Source: Duganella margarita | GTDB taxonomy: Bacteria; Pseudomonadota; Gammaproteobacteria; Burkholderiales; Burkholderiaceae_D | Length of the DNA stretch: 64,000 nt | Reading direction: 5' to 3' | Assembly (NCBI RefSeq): GCF_009857535.1 | Contig: NZ_WWCS01000024.1 | Location: 1-64,000 of the forward strand | Shown here: positions 23,104 to 31,867 of the stretch, piece after piece | How the letters are laid out: each line of letters opens with the position of its first letter | Numbering within the stretch: the stretch's first letter is position 1 | Program-made: the position numbers and the translations under genes | Notes under the pieces: generated by a model | The model's input: the letters and a program-made list of their open reading frames with translations, nothing else | Told to the model about the DNA's origin: nothing | The model's database searches: none

Positions 23104-23410
23104 GAGTCCTAATTTGTATTGGTATGTTTATATCGATTCTATCCAATATGAAATGTGTTGGAAAGAAAATAAACGTAGCAAATAGCAATAGGTAACCCTC
23201 TGCGCCATGGCCGAGATTAGCGCCGATTGCGAACGTGAGAGTCCCTGCATGAAGTCTCGTTGTTGGCCGTCCTTCGCGTTCCAGCGGACGGGCTTAAAAA
23301 GCGGACGCAGTCGCTGACGAAACATGACCGGGTGGTTCCGGCCGCCGTGTGCAGCCCATCGCGCCGGCGGTTCCAGCCCGGAGCGGGCAGCGACAACCAG
23401 AAAGAACGCA
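23104..23410. other. Intergenic stretch before late operon
   Basis: 307 bases. The first 90 are AT-rich and could hold divergent promoters for the membrane micro-gene and the late operon. The remainder is GC-rich with short dyads but no T-run. No gene supported. Confidence 0.4.
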
Positions 23411-23656
23411 ATGAATAAGCACCAGCACCACACGAACAACGCAGTGCTGGGCGCACCCAAGGATTGGGACCAGGCGCAGCTGCCGTGCGACGCGCTGCCG
23501 ATCACCCGCATTGAGGTTGAGGGCATGTCCGCCGTGGTCAGCTACTGGAAGCCGTCCGAGAACGAGCTGGCCATGCTTGCCGCCGGCGGGGCGATCGCGC
23601 TGACGGTGCTGGGCGTGACGATGCCGCCGGTGATGCTGGCGGTCGACCCGCTGTAA
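23411..23656 (+). CDS. Hypothetical protein, 81 residues
   Basis: ATG at 23411 (AGAAAGAA upstream). A His/Gln/Asn-rich start (MNKHQHHTNNAVLGAPKDWD), a central segment (ITRIEVEGMSAVVSYWKPSE), then a hydrophobic C-terminus (MLAAGGAIALTVLGVTMPPV). It is the gene directly before the phage metallopeptidase, with TAATG overlap. Small proteins of this plan precede terminase genes in many phages; role unknown. Confidence 0.65.
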   Translation: MNKHQHHTNNAVLGAPKDWDQAQLPCDALPITRIEVEGMSAVVSYWKPSENELAMLAAGGAIALTVLGVTMPPVMLAVDPL

Positions 23657-24300
23657 TGGCGAAGAAGCCAGTCGCGCCCGGGCTGTCCCGCCCGGTGCCG
23701 CCGGAGAGCTTCACTGACCCGCTGTCGGCGAGATACGCACCAGCACCCGAGGTGCTCACCTGGGCCCGGTCCACGATCCTCACCGAAGGCGGCCAGCTGC
23801 ACAATCCCGATCACGCGCACTTGGAGTACTGCGACGTGCAGTTTCTGTGGGCGCCGAGCGGCTTCAACAAGCAGGGCCGCACGGTGATCGGCCAGTGCGA
23901 AGAGGTGCTGTTCCGCTGCGGTCCGTGGCAGAAGGGGCGCCAGCAACAGCAGATGGTCGACTGGTTTGGCATAGTGCCCGATTATCTGATCACGTTGGAT
24001 GCCAGTTACTGCCTCAAGTGTAGCGACGCCGAGTTCTGCGCGCTGGTTGAGCACGAGCTGTATCACATCGGCCAGGAGCAAGACGAGTTCGGCTCGCCCG
24101 CCTTCACCAAGGACGGGATGCCGAAGCTGATGATCAAAGGCCACGATGTCGAAGAGTTCGTCGGCGTCGTCCGCCGCTATGGTGTCGGGCATCCCGAAGG
24201 CACGCTGGCCCAGCTGGTCGCCGCTGCAAACGCCGCCCCAGAGGTGGCAAAGATCAATATTGCGAGGGCGTGCGGTACCTGTCTGCTGAAGGCGGCTTGA
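23656..24300 (+). CDS. Putative phage metallopeptidase
   Basis: 214 residues. HExxH-like motif in CALVEHELYHIGQEQDEFG gives zinc-binding His residues and catalytic Glu, with Asp/Glu-rich context. Length and motif match the putative phage metallopeptidase family found beside terminases. Its target (a host or virion protein) is not known. The start overlaps the upstream stop as TAATG. Confidence 0.82.
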   Translation: MAKKPVAPGLSRPVPPESFTDPLSARYAPAPEVLTWARSTILTEGGQLHNPDHAHLEYCDVQFLWAPSGFNKQGRTVIGQCEEVLFRCGPWQKGRQQQQMVDWFGIVPDYLITLDASYCLKCSDAEFCALVEHELYHIGQEQDEFGSPAFTKDGMPKLMIKGHDVEEFVGVVRRYGVGHPEGTLAQLVAAANAAPEVAKINIARACGTCLLKAA

Positions 24301-24332
24301 CATTGACGGCCCCTTGACGGAAGGCAATCCCC

Positions 24333-24812
24333 ATGGCGGCACTCAAGGATGACGTAAAAGCCTTCATCGTGCAGGCCCTGGCGTGCTTCGACAAGCCCAC
24401 GCAGGTGGTTGCGCAGGTCAAGGAAACCTTCAAGCTCGACGTCACCCGCCAGCAGGTGGAGACCTACGACCCGACGAAGTACGCCGGCCGGACGCTGAAT
24501 ATCAAGTGGCGCACGCTGTTCGAGGACACTCGGAAGCGCTTTCGCGAGGAGACGGCCGAGATCGGCATCGCCAACCGCGCGTATCGCCTACGCGCCCTGG
24601 ACCGCCTGGCCGAAAAGGCTGAGAGCAAGGGCAACATGCCGCTGGCCATGCAGATCATCGAGCAGGCCGCCAAGGAAGTGGGCGACCTGTACGTGAACCG
24701 CCGACTGGACGCCCCGAAAGCGCCCGTCGGTACCCAAGAGGGCGGCATTCCTGCTGCGCCGGAGTATGTGCTGAAGCCTGACGAAGATGTCCCAGACCAG
24801 CCCGTACTCTGA
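24333..24812 (+). CDS. Terminase small subunit (DUF2280-type)
   Basis: 159 residues. N-terminal half reads VKAFIVQALACFDKPTQVVA ... LDVTRQQVETYDPTKYAGR, the DNA-binding DUF2280 pattern, and a helical oligomer region follows. It would recognise the packaging site and load the large subunit, whose gene overlaps it by 26 bases. Confidence 0.85.
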   Translation: MAALKDDVKAFIVQALACFDKPTQVVAQVKETFKLDVTRQQVETYDPTKYAGRTLNIKWRTLFEDTRKRFREETAEIGIANRAYRLRALDRLAEKAESKGNMPLAMQIIEQAAKEVGDLYVNRRLDAPKAPVGTQEGGIPAAPEYVLKPDEDVPDQPVL

Positions 24813-26106
24813 TCCGCCGGTAAAGTTGACGCCGAAGCAGGCGAACATCTACTGCTGGGGATTTCAGAAAAAGGCCCGCTTCCGCGACGCGGTGTGCGGC
24901 CGGCGCTTCGGCAAGACGTTCCTGGGTAAGGCAGAGATTCGCCGCGCGGTGCGACTGGCAGCCAAGTGGAATGTCAGCGTCGAGGACGAAATCTGGTACG
25001 GCGCGCCGACGTTCAAACAGGCGAAGCGCGTTTTCTGGCGCCGGCTGAAGCAGGCGATCCCGGCCAGTTGGCGCGCGAGCAAGCCGAACGAGACCGAATG
25101 CTCGATTACGACGAAGGCCGGCCACGTGGTCCGCATCGTTGGTCTGGACTCCTACGACAACCTGCGCGGCTCGGGCCTGTTCTTCGTGCTGGTGGACGAA
25201 TGGGCGGATTGCCCATACGAGGCCTGGGAAGAAGTACTGCGCCCGATGCTGTCGACCTGCAAGTATGAGATCGACGGCGAGCAGCGCGTCGGTGGCCATG
25301 CGCTGCGGATCGGCACGCCGAAGGGCTTCAATCACTGCTACGACAGCTATCTGGATGGTCAAGGCCGCGAGCCGGACCACAAGAGCTGGCTCTACACCTC
25401 GGTGGACGGCGGCAACGTGCCGGCGGAAGAGATCGAGGCGGCGCGGCGCAAGATGGATCCGCGCACGTTCCGCCAGGAGTATCTGGCCAGCTTCGAGAAC
25501 TACCAGGGCGTTGTCTACTACTGCTTCGACAGACGCAAGAGCCACACCGACGACACGGTCAAGCCTGGCGACGCGCTGCACATCGGCATGGACTTTAACG
25601 TCGCGCACATGGCGGCCGTGGTCTTCGTGATCCGCGACGACATGCCGCGCGCGGTGGACGAATTCATGGAGGTGTTTGACACGCCGGCCATGATCAAGAA
25701 GATCAAGGAGCGCTACGAGCAGGCCGGACAGCAGCATGCCATCGCCGTGTATCCGGACGCATCGGGCCAAAACCGGAAGACCAGCGGCGCGAGCGAATCA
25801 GACCTGACGCTGCTGCGCGCTGCGAAGTTCACCGTGGTGGTGGACCACAGCAACCCGGCCGTGAAGGATCGGATCAACAGCGTGAATGCGATGTTGTGCA
25901 ATACCTATGACCAGCGCCGCATGCTGGTGAACACCACGAAGTGCCCGAAATACACTATCGGTCTTGAGCGCCAGGTGTATGACGACAAGGGGCAGCCTGA
26001 CAAAAAAGGCGGCTTTGACCACGGCAACGACGCCGGCGGCTACTTCATCACGAAGCGCTGGCCGGTGACGAAGCGCGAGGCGACCGTCGCGCCGCTCAGA
26101 ATGTAG
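24787..26106 (+). CDS. Terminase large subunit
   Basis: 439 residues. Walker A GRRFGKTF near residue 38, Walker B FFVLVDEWAD with Asp137/Glu138, and an RNase-H-like nuclease region beginning GMDFNVAHMA. It packages concatemeric DNA into proheads with ATP and cuts it. Order small subunit, large subunit, portal is standard. Confidence 0.95.
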   Translation: MSQTSPYSDPPVKLTPKQANIYCWGFQKKARFRDAVCGRRFGKTFLGKAEIRRAVRLAAKWNVSVEDEIWYGAPTFKQAKRVFWRRLKQAIPASWRASKPNETECSITTKAGHVVRIVGLDSYDNLRGSGLFFVLVDEWADCPYEAWEEVLRPMLSTCKYEIDGEQRVGGHALRIGTPKGFNHCYDSYLDGQGREPDHKSWLYTSVDGGNVPAEEIEAARRKMDPRTFRQEYLASFENYQGVVYYCFDRRKSHTDDTVKPGDALHIGMDFNVAHMAAVVFVIRDDMPRAVDEFMEVFDTPAMIKKIKERYEQAGQQHAIAVYPDASGQNRKTSGASESDLTLLRAAKFTVVVDHSNPAVKDRINSVNAMLCNTYDQRRMLVNTTKCPKYTIGLERQVYDDKGQPDKKGGFDHGNDAGGYFITKRWPVTKREATVAPLRM

Positions 26107-26118
26107 AACAGGAATCCC

Positions 26119-27552
26119 ATGACCCATCCAGTACGCCTACAATCGAAGGAGGCCGCCGCGCTGAATGAGCACTGCGAGCTGATCTCGGCGCTGCTGGGCG
26201 GCACCAAGGCGATGCGCGCCGCCGGCGAGACCTACATGCCGAAGTGGCCGGGCGAGGATGCCGAGGCGCTGAAGGTGCGCATCGCGGTTGCGACGCTGTT
26301 CCCAGCCTTCGGCCGCACCATCGAAGTATTGGGAGCCAAGCCGTTCAGCAAGCCGGTGACCATCGGCGAGGATGTGCCGGCCAAGCTGGTGCCGTGGCTC
26401 GAAGACGTCGACCGCGCTGGCCGCAACCTGCACTCGTTCTTATCCGAGATCGGCCAGGAGGCGCTGGGCTACGGGTTCAGCGGGATCCTGGTGGATTATC
26501 CGCCGACCCGCGACAAGGACGGCAAGCCTCTCTACGTCACCAAGGCTGACGAGCAGGCCGCCGCAGTGCGCCCGTACTTCGTTCAGGTGCACCCGAAGAA
26601 TATTCTCGGCTGGCTCACTGACAAGGACGGCATGTCGCAGCTGCGCCTGCTGGAGTCGGTGGACGTCGAGGACGGCGATTACGCCACCAAGGCTATCGAG
26701 CAGGTGCGCGTGCTGCGTCGCGGCTCGTGGGAGACCTGGCGACAGGTGCCGAACAAGCCGGAGGAGTGGGTCTTGCACGATAGCGGCAGCACCACGCCCC
26801 TGGCCAAAATTCCGTTCGTGCCGGTCTACGGCCAACGTCTCGGCAACATGATGGCGCGGCCGCCGCTGCTGGAGCTGGCCTACGCCAACGTCGAGCACTG
26901 GCAGAGCAAGAGCGACCAGCAGAACATCACGCACGTGGCACGCGTGCCGATCCTGTTCGCGAAGATGCTGGGCGAGAACACCCAAATCACCGTTGGCGCC
27001 GGCAGTGCGGTGAAGGGCGAGACACCTGAATCCGACCTGAAGTTCGTGGAGCACACTGGCGCTGCAATCGAGGCGGGTCGCAAATCGCTGCTCGACCTGG
27101 AAGACCGCATGCGCCAGGCTGGCGCCGAGCTGCTGGTCATCAAGCCCGGCAACGTGACCGAGAGCCAGACGCTGGCCGACAACGAGCAGGGCGCCTGCGC
27201 GCTGCAGAAGGTCGCCGAGAACCTCGAGGATGCCGCTGATCAGGCGCTGCAGCTGATGGCGGATTGGGTAGGTGAGCAAGAGGGCGGCCACGTCACGGTC
27301 TTCAAGGACTTCGGTGCCGCCACCCTGGCCGAGGCCAGCGCAGAGCTGCTGCTGAAGACCAATCAGGCCGGTAAGCTGTCGGACGAGTCGTTGCACGAGG
27401 AACTGCAGCGCCGCGGCATCGTCAAGCCGGACACCGATTGGGCTACCGAGAAGGATCGGATCGATTCGCAGGGCCCACCGCCGGGCGCGATGGAAGACGT
27501 CCCGCCGCCGGCAGGCAAGAAACCAGTGAAAGCTGACCCAGCACAGCCATGA
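26119..27552 (+). CDS. Portal protein (DUF4055-type)
   Basis: 477 residues. Contains LFPAFGRTIEVLGAKPFSKP, GYGFSGILVDYPP and IEQVRVLRRGSW, typical of DUF4055 phage portals; mixed alpha/beta with a long helical C-terminal barrel region. It forms the dodecameric DNA channel of the head. A Pro-rich tail ends the protein. Overlaps the head morphogenesis gene by four bases. Confidence 0.88.
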   Translation: MTHPVRLQSKEAAALNEHCELISALLGGTKAMRAAGETYMPKWPGEDAEALKVRIAVATLFPAFGRTIEVLGAKPFSKPVTIGEDVPAKLVPWLEDVDRAGRNLHSFLSEIGQEALGYGFSGILVDYPPTRDKDGKPLYVTKADEQAAAVRPYFVQVHPKNILGWLTDKDGMSQLRLLESVDVEDGDYATKAIEQVRVLRRGSWETWRQVPNKPEEWVLHDSGSTTPLAKIPFVPVYGQRLGNMMARPPLLELAYANVEHWQSKSDQQNITHVARVPILFAKMLGENTQITVGAGSAVKGETPESDLKFVEHTGAAIEAGRKSLLDLEDRMRQAGAELLVIKPGNVTESQTLADNEQGACALQKVAENLEDAADQALQLMADWVGEQEGGHVTVFKDFGAATLAEASAELLLKTNQAGKLSDESLHEELQRRGIVKPDTDWATEKDRIDSQGPPPGAMEDVPPPAGKKPVKADPAQP

Positions 27553-28610
27553 TCGATCCGCTCCTCGACCAAGCGATCCGCCACCAGGTCAACATGACCC
27601 AGTACGGCAACTTCGTGCTAGCGAAGATGATCCGGATCCTGAATCTATCCGACGCTGACCTGATGGCCCAACTGAACGAGGCGCTGGCCGACGTCGACGC
27701 GGACTCGTTCAAGGTCCAGCGCCTGGACAAGCTGCTGGCCAGCGTCCGCGAGGTGAACACCCAAGCCTACGCCGCGCTATACGGCGGCATGACCGATGAG
27801 TTGCAGGCCTATGTCGAGTACGAGGGCCAGTTCCAGTACGACCTGTACCGCAGCGTCGTGCCGGCCACCTTCAGCATCGCCAGCGTCGTGCCGGAGCAGG
27901 TCTACGCCGCCGCGATGGCGCAGCCGATGCAGGGCCGCCTCCTGAAGGAGTGGGCGTCGAACTTGGGCGCCAACCGCCTGCAGCGCATAAAGGACACCAT
28001 CGCGGTGGGCTACACGCAGGGCAAGACCACGGCCGACATCGTGCGCGAGATTCGCGGCACCAAGGCGCTGAACTATGCCGACGGACTGCTGGACACGAGC
28101 CGGCGCCAGGTCGACGCTGTCGTGCGCACCGCGCTGAGCCACACTGCGCAGATCACGCGCACGCGGTTCGTGAAGGAAAACGAGGACATCCTCGGTGATG
28201 AGATGTGGGTCAGCACCCTGGACGGCAAGACCAGCCCCGAGTGCCGGGCCCGCGACCACCTGCTGTACACGAAGGTCGACCACAAGCCTGTGGGCCACAG
28301 TGTGCCGTGGCGCAGTGGGCCGGGCCGGTTGCACTGGTGCTGCCGTTCGACATCGATCGCGCTGCTGAAAGGCCAGAAATCGCTCTACGGCAGCCGCGCT
28401 GCGGCGGGCGGGCCGGTCGATGCGAACCTGAGCTACGCCGACTGGCTTAAGCAGCAATCGCCGGAGGTGCAGGACCAGGTGCTCGGCAAGACGCGCGGAG
28501 ACAAGTACCGCGCCGGCGGCAAAGACGAAACGATGTTCACGAACGACAAAGGGCGCATGCTCACGCTCAAGCAGATGGCAGAACGAGAAGGCCGCGCGCT
28601 CAGCCAGTGA
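27549..28610 (+). CDS. Head morphogenesis protein (SPP1 gp7/Mu F-like)
   Basis: 353 residues, ATGA-coupled to the portal. C-terminal third has RTALSHTAQITRTRFVKENE, SPECRARDHLLYTKVDHKPV and LHWCCRSTSIAL, the Cys/His pattern of minor head proteins of the Mu F family. A few copies enter the head, and homologues act in DNA ejection. Confidence 0.9.
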   Translation: MIDPLLDQAIRHQVNMTQYGNFVLAKMIRILNLSDADLMAQLNEALADVDADSFKVQRLDKLLASVREVNTQAYAALYGGMTDELQAYVEYEGQFQYDLYRSVVPATFSIASVVPEQVYAAAMAQPMQGRLLKEWASNLGANRLQRIKDTIAVGYTQGKTTADIVREIRGTKALNYADGLLDTSRRQVDAVVRTALSHTAQITRTRFVKENEDILGDEMWVSTLDGKTSPECRARDHLLYTKVDHKPVGHSVPWRSGPGRLHWCCRSTSIALLKGQKSLYGSRAAAGGPVDANLSYADWLKQQSPEVQDQVLGKTRGDKYRAGGKDETMFTNDKGRMLTLKQMAEREGRALSQ

Positions 28611-28622
28611 TAAAATGCGCAG

Positions 28623-28853
28623 ATGACCTTGCACCTCATCCCTCCCGCGCCCAAGCCCGACGACCCGCCGAACAGCCGCGCCAAGCGCGCCTCGAAGCCG
28701 GCCGACATGGTGCAGTGCCCGCGCTGCGGCGGCCGTGAGGTGATGGAGACGGTCATCGGCGCCATGATCCAGGCGCGCAAGCTGAAAGGCGGAACGCGAC
28801 AGATTATCTGCGTTGGATGCATGATGAAGGGCGAGCGCGTCGTGCTCGGATAG
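28623..28853 (+). CDS. Zinc-ribbon protein, 76 residues
   Basis: Pro/Lys-rich N-terminus, then CPRCGGREVMETVIG...IICVGCMM, a CxxC...CxxC zinc ribbon. Small zinc ribbons of this type often lie in head gene clusters; their role is unknown. It is 12 bases after the head morphogenesis gene and is followed by two terminators. Confidence 0.72.
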   Translation: MTLHLIPPAPKPDDPPNSRAKRASKPADMVQCPRCGGREVMETVIGAMIQARKLKGGTRQIICVGCMMKGERVVLG

Positions 28854-28870
28854 CCTGATCGCCCCAATAC

Positions 28871-28893
28871 AACCCGCTCCGGCGGGTTTTTTT
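28871..28893 (+). terminator. Intrinsic terminator, first of a pair
   Basis: AACCCGC / TCCG / GCGGGTT with a run of seven T. It follows the zinc-ribbon gene. A near-identical hairpin is at 49172. Confidence 0.8.
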
Positions 28894-28912
28894 ACGCCCA
28901 CAGATTTGCCAG

Positions 28913-28935
28913 ACCGCCCTTGAGGCGGTTTTTTT
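28913..28935 (+). terminator. Intrinsic terminator, second of a pair
   Basis: ACCGCC / CTTGA / GGCGGT with seven T. Forms a double stop with the hairpin at 28871, ahead of the scaffold gene. Late transcription must be antiterminated or restarted here. Confidence 0.82.
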
Positions 28936-29010
28936 ATGCCGCAAGCGGACGCGACGCGGTGCACGGCCGGAAGGCCATTCGATAGGGCGGATGCCCGGAA
29001 AGCTCTCAAA

Positions 29011-29805
29011 ATGAAACTGAAACTCGACGCAAATGGCAATGTGGTCCTGCAAGATGGCAAGCCGGTCTACATTCTGGACGACGGCCGCGAGGTCGCTCAC
29101 GACGCCGCTGCAACCGTAGCGAAGATTTCCAGCCTGAACGGCGAGGCCATGAGCCACCGCCAGGCCAAAGAGGCTGCCGAAGCCGCCCTGAAGCCATTCA
29201 AGGACGCTGGTATCACCGATGCCGCCGCCGCCGCCGAGGCCCTGCAGACCATGGCGAACATCAAGACGGGGGACCTGACCACCGCTGCCAAGGTGCAGGA
29301 GATCAAGGACGCGGCGACGCGCTCGGCGAACGAAGCCGTTGCTGCCGCCACGCGCGCCGCCGAGGAAAAGCAGCGCGAGCTGACCGAGCAGAATACCAAG
29401 CTGACGCAAGACCTGAACAACCACATCGTCGGCGGCAGCTTCACCGGCTCGAAATTCATCGCCGAGAAGCTGGCCATTCCTGCCGACATCGCGCAGAAGG
29501 TCTTCGGCGACCGCTTCAAAGTTGAAGGCGGCAAGCTGGTTCCGCTGGATGCGAACGGCAATCCGATCTTCTCCGCCACCAACCATGGCAATCACGCCGA
29601 CTTTGACGAAGCCATCCAGGTGATGGTCAGCCAATATCCGAACAAAGACAAGATCCTGAAGGGCTCGGGCGCTTCGGGCGGCGGTGCTTCAGGCGGTGGC
29701 GGCGGTTCCGGTGGCGCGAAGTCCATCAGTCGCGCGCAGTTCGATGCCATGGATGGCGCCGCGCGCGCCGCTGCCATGAAGGGCGGCGCAACCATCAGCG
29801 ACTGA
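29011..29805 (+). CDS. Scaffold-like capsid assembly protein
   Basis: 264 residues from ATG 29011. Starts MKLKLDANGNVVLQDGKPVY, followed by a long Ala/Glu/Lys helix (residues 60-145) and a Gly/Ser-rich linker near residue 225. This plan, between portal and coat genes, is that of phage scaffolds (a DUF6651-like type). It would guide coat assembly and leave the mature head. Confidence 0.78.
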   Translation: MKLKLDANGNVVLQDGKPVYILDDGREVAHDAAATVAKISSLNGEAMSHRQAKEAAEAALKPFKDAGITDAAAAAEALQTMANIKTGDLTTAAKVQEIKDAATRSANEAVAAATRAAEEKQRELTEQNTKLTQDLNNHIVGGSFTGSKFIAEKLAIPADIAQKVFGDRFKVEGGKLVPLDANGNPIFSATNHGNHADFDEAIQVMVSQYPNKDKILKGSGASGGGASGGGGGSGGAKSISRAQFDAMDGAARAAAMKGGATISD

Positions 29806-29827
29806 TTCGCCACAACGACTTCACGAG

Positions 29828-29849
29828 GCCCGCTGCGTGCGGGCTTTTT
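29828..29849 (+). terminator. Intrinsic terminator before coat gene
   Basis: GCCCGC / TGCGT / GCGGGC then TTTTT. It separates the scaffold gene from the coat gene leader and may set their different expression levels. Confidence 0.75.
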
Positions 29850-29949
29850 CGTATCCGCAACACTGCAATTCCTTAGCCGGCGCCTGGATGGGCAAGTCGG
29901 TGCTTTGGGCTGGATGGCCTGTCTGCTGTGAACCCCAAACCACTAAACT

Positions 29950-29966
29950 GAAAGGCAATACCATGA
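29950..29966 (+). promoter_or_regulatory. Shared leader and ribosome site, copy 1
   Basis: GAAAGGCAATACCATGA, identical to 37859-37875 and 39163-39179. AAAGG is the Shine-Dalgarno part, 6 bases before the ATG of the coat gene. Conservation past the ribosome site suggests selection for strong translation or duplication of the leader. Confidence 0.8.
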
Positions 29967-31318
29967 AGATGATTATGTTCGCTGTCGCCGCAATGCTGGC
30001 GCTGGCGCTGGCCCCTGTTGTCGACCTGTTCGCCGATGTGACCGGCATCGGCAAGCCGGCTGCGCGCAAAATCGAGCTGTACGGTAAGGCATTCGCCGAA
30101 ATCGCGCGTGCACACCTGCAGAACCACATGTCCGCGACGGGCATGCAGTTGGGCATCCTGACCCTGAACGGCCTGATCCCGACCATCTATGAAGCGATGG
30201 ACACCGTCTCGCGCGAGCTGGTCGGCTTCATTCCTGCTGTATCCCGCGATTCGACCGCTGAACGTGCCGCGGTCGGCCAGGTGGTTATGTCGCCTGTCGT
30301 CGGTGCACTGCCAGCTGAAGATCTGGTGGCGGCGGCGTACGCACCGATGGCACCGGACCGTCCTATCGGCAACGTCCAGATGACCATTTCGAAGGCCCGC
30401 TCCGTTCCGTTCGGTATCACCGGCGAAGAAACGCGCGGCCTGCAAAGCGCTGGCACGCTGGGCACGATCAACCGCGACAGCATCGTCCAGGCCTTCCGCA
30501 CGCTGACCAACGAGGTCGAGACCGACCTGGCCGCGCTGCATATCTACGCTTCCCGTGCCTACGGCACCGCAGGCACCACGCCGTTTGGTATCGCCACCGA
30601 CCTGAGCGACTTCGCCCAGAGCCGCAAGATCCTGGACGATAACGGCGTTCCCCAATCCGACCTGCACATGGTGCTCGGCTCGTCGGCCGTGGCGAACATT
30701 CGCGGCAAGCAATCGGGCTTGTTCAAGGTGAATGAAGCTGGCAACGACGACCTGCTGCGCCGGGGCGCGTTGGGCTCGGTGGAAGGCTTCGACCTGCACA
30801 ACTCTGGCCAAGTGAAGAAATCCGTCACCGCCGGCACCGCTGCGGGCGCCACCACCAATGCTACCGGCTATGCTGTCGGCGCAACTGTGATCACCATCGC
30901 CTCGGCTGGTACCGGCGCGGTGATTTCGGGCGACATCATGACCGTCGCCGGCGACACCGAGAAATATGTGATCGTTAGCGGCGACGCCGACGTGTCCAAC
31001 GGTGGCACGATCACCATCGCCGAGCCGGGCCTGCAAAAGGCCATTCCCGCCGCTGCGACCGCGCTGACCCTGATTGCGGCCACCACCCGCAATATGTTCT
31101 TCCACCGCTCGGCGATTCAGCTGGCGACCCGCGCACCTGCCATGCCAGAAGGTGGCGATTCGGCGGACGACGTGGTGCTGATCACCGATCCATACTCGGG
31201 CCTGACCTACGAGTTCGCGCTGTATCGCGGCAAGCGCTCGGTCCGCTGGGAGGTCAACTTGGCATGGGGCGTGAAGGCTGTCGCTTCGCGTCACATCGGC
31301 CTGCTGATCGGCGGCTAA
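29963..31318 (+). CDS. Major capsid (coat) protein, P22-coat-like
   Basis: 451 residues from ATG 29963. The order and length fit a P22 gp5-like coat: an N-terminal helix with NGLIPTIYEAMDTVSRELVG, a GMQLG-type core, an inserted beta domain (about residues 290-375, Thr/Ala/Gly-rich, VGATVITIASAGTGAVISGD) and a C-terminal NLAWGVKAVASRHIGLLIGG. The first 20 residues are hydrophobic but are probably not a signal peptide in this context. Main shell subunit. Confidence 0.85.
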   Translation: MKMIMFAVAAMLALALAPVVDLFADVTGIGKPAARKIELYGKAFAEIARAHLQNHMSATGMQLGILTLNGLIPTIYEAMDTVSRELVGFIPAVSRDSTAERAAVGQVVMSPVVGALPAEDLVAAAYAPMAPDRPIGNVQMTISKARSVPFGITGEETRGLQSAGTLGTINRDSIVQAFRTLTNEVETDLAALHIYASRAYGTAGTTPFGIATDLSDFAQSRKILDDNGVPQSDLHMVLGSSAVANIRGKQSGLFKVNEAGNDDLLRRGALGSVEGFDLHNSGQVKKSVTAGTAAGATTNATGYAVGATVITIASAGTGAVISGDIMTVAGDTEKYVIVSGDADVSNGGTITIAEPGLQKAIPAAATALTLIAATTRNMFFHRSAIQLATRAPAMPEGGDSADDVVLITDPYSGLTYEFALYRGKRSVRWEVNLAWGVKAVASRHIGLLIGG

Positions 31319-31372
31319 TCCATCAACAACGCCCGGCGGCCAGCGCGGCGCCGGGCAACCTGCGAGAACAAC

Positions 31373-31801
31373 ATGATCACCACCATCAAAGTCCATTCCA
31401 GCCACCCAGCGAGCCAGGGCCCGTACGTCATCATAGAACGCGCTGACTTCAACCCAGAAGTGCATGAGAAGTACGACGACGGCACCGATGATGACGCCGC
31501 ATCCGGGCGCTTGCCCACCATGGCGGAATTGCTGGCCGCACGCGACCAGCTGCTGGAGCGCGAGCGCGAGCTGAACGCCGAGCGTGACCGTCTGGCGGGC
31601 CAGGCTGCCGCCAATGAGGCCGAGGCCCAGCGACTGGCCGCTGAGCGTAACGCGCTGACCGCTCCAACCGCCGGCGCCACTGCTCCGGACTACAGCAACA
31701 TGTCCAAGGACGAGCTGCAAGCCGCGCTCGCCGCAAAGGGCAAGAACTTCCCGGCCGCCGCCAACAAGGCCGACCTGATCGCGCTGCTGACCGCCGCGTA
31801 A
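31373..31801 (+). CDS. Head-associated protein with SAP/HeH-like end
   Basis: 142 residues. A beta-rich N-terminus, a coiled coil (LLERERELNAERDRLAGQAA, residues 58-95), and a C-terminal YSNMSKDELQAALAAKGKNF helix-extended loop-helix of SAP/HeH type as in several phage head proteins. It lies right after the coat gene. A connector or minor head role is likely. Confidence 0.7.
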   Translation: MITTIKVHSSHPASQGPYVIIERADFNPEVHEKYDDGTDDDAASGRLPTMAELLAARDQLLERERELNAERDRLAGQAAANEAEAQRLAAERNALTAPTAGATAPDYSNMSKDELQAALAAKGKNFPAAANKADLIALLTAA

Positions 31802-31822
31802 TCCCGCCTCGCTCCACCGCCA

Positions 31823-31844
31823 GCCTGCCGCGCGCGGGCTTTTT
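31823..31844 (+). terminator. Probable intrinsic terminator
   Basis: GCCTGC / CGCGC / GCGGGC with one T-G pair, then TTTTT. Lies between the head-associated gene and the SGNH fibre gene. Confidence 0.6.
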
Positions 31845-31867
31845 CAATTCCACCGCCGAGATAGCCA

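Noticed and set aside
29873..31720. Minus-strand frame of 615 codons across the coat gene
   Set aside because: Antisense shadow; the plus strand gives a full coat protein and head-associated protein with ribosome sites.
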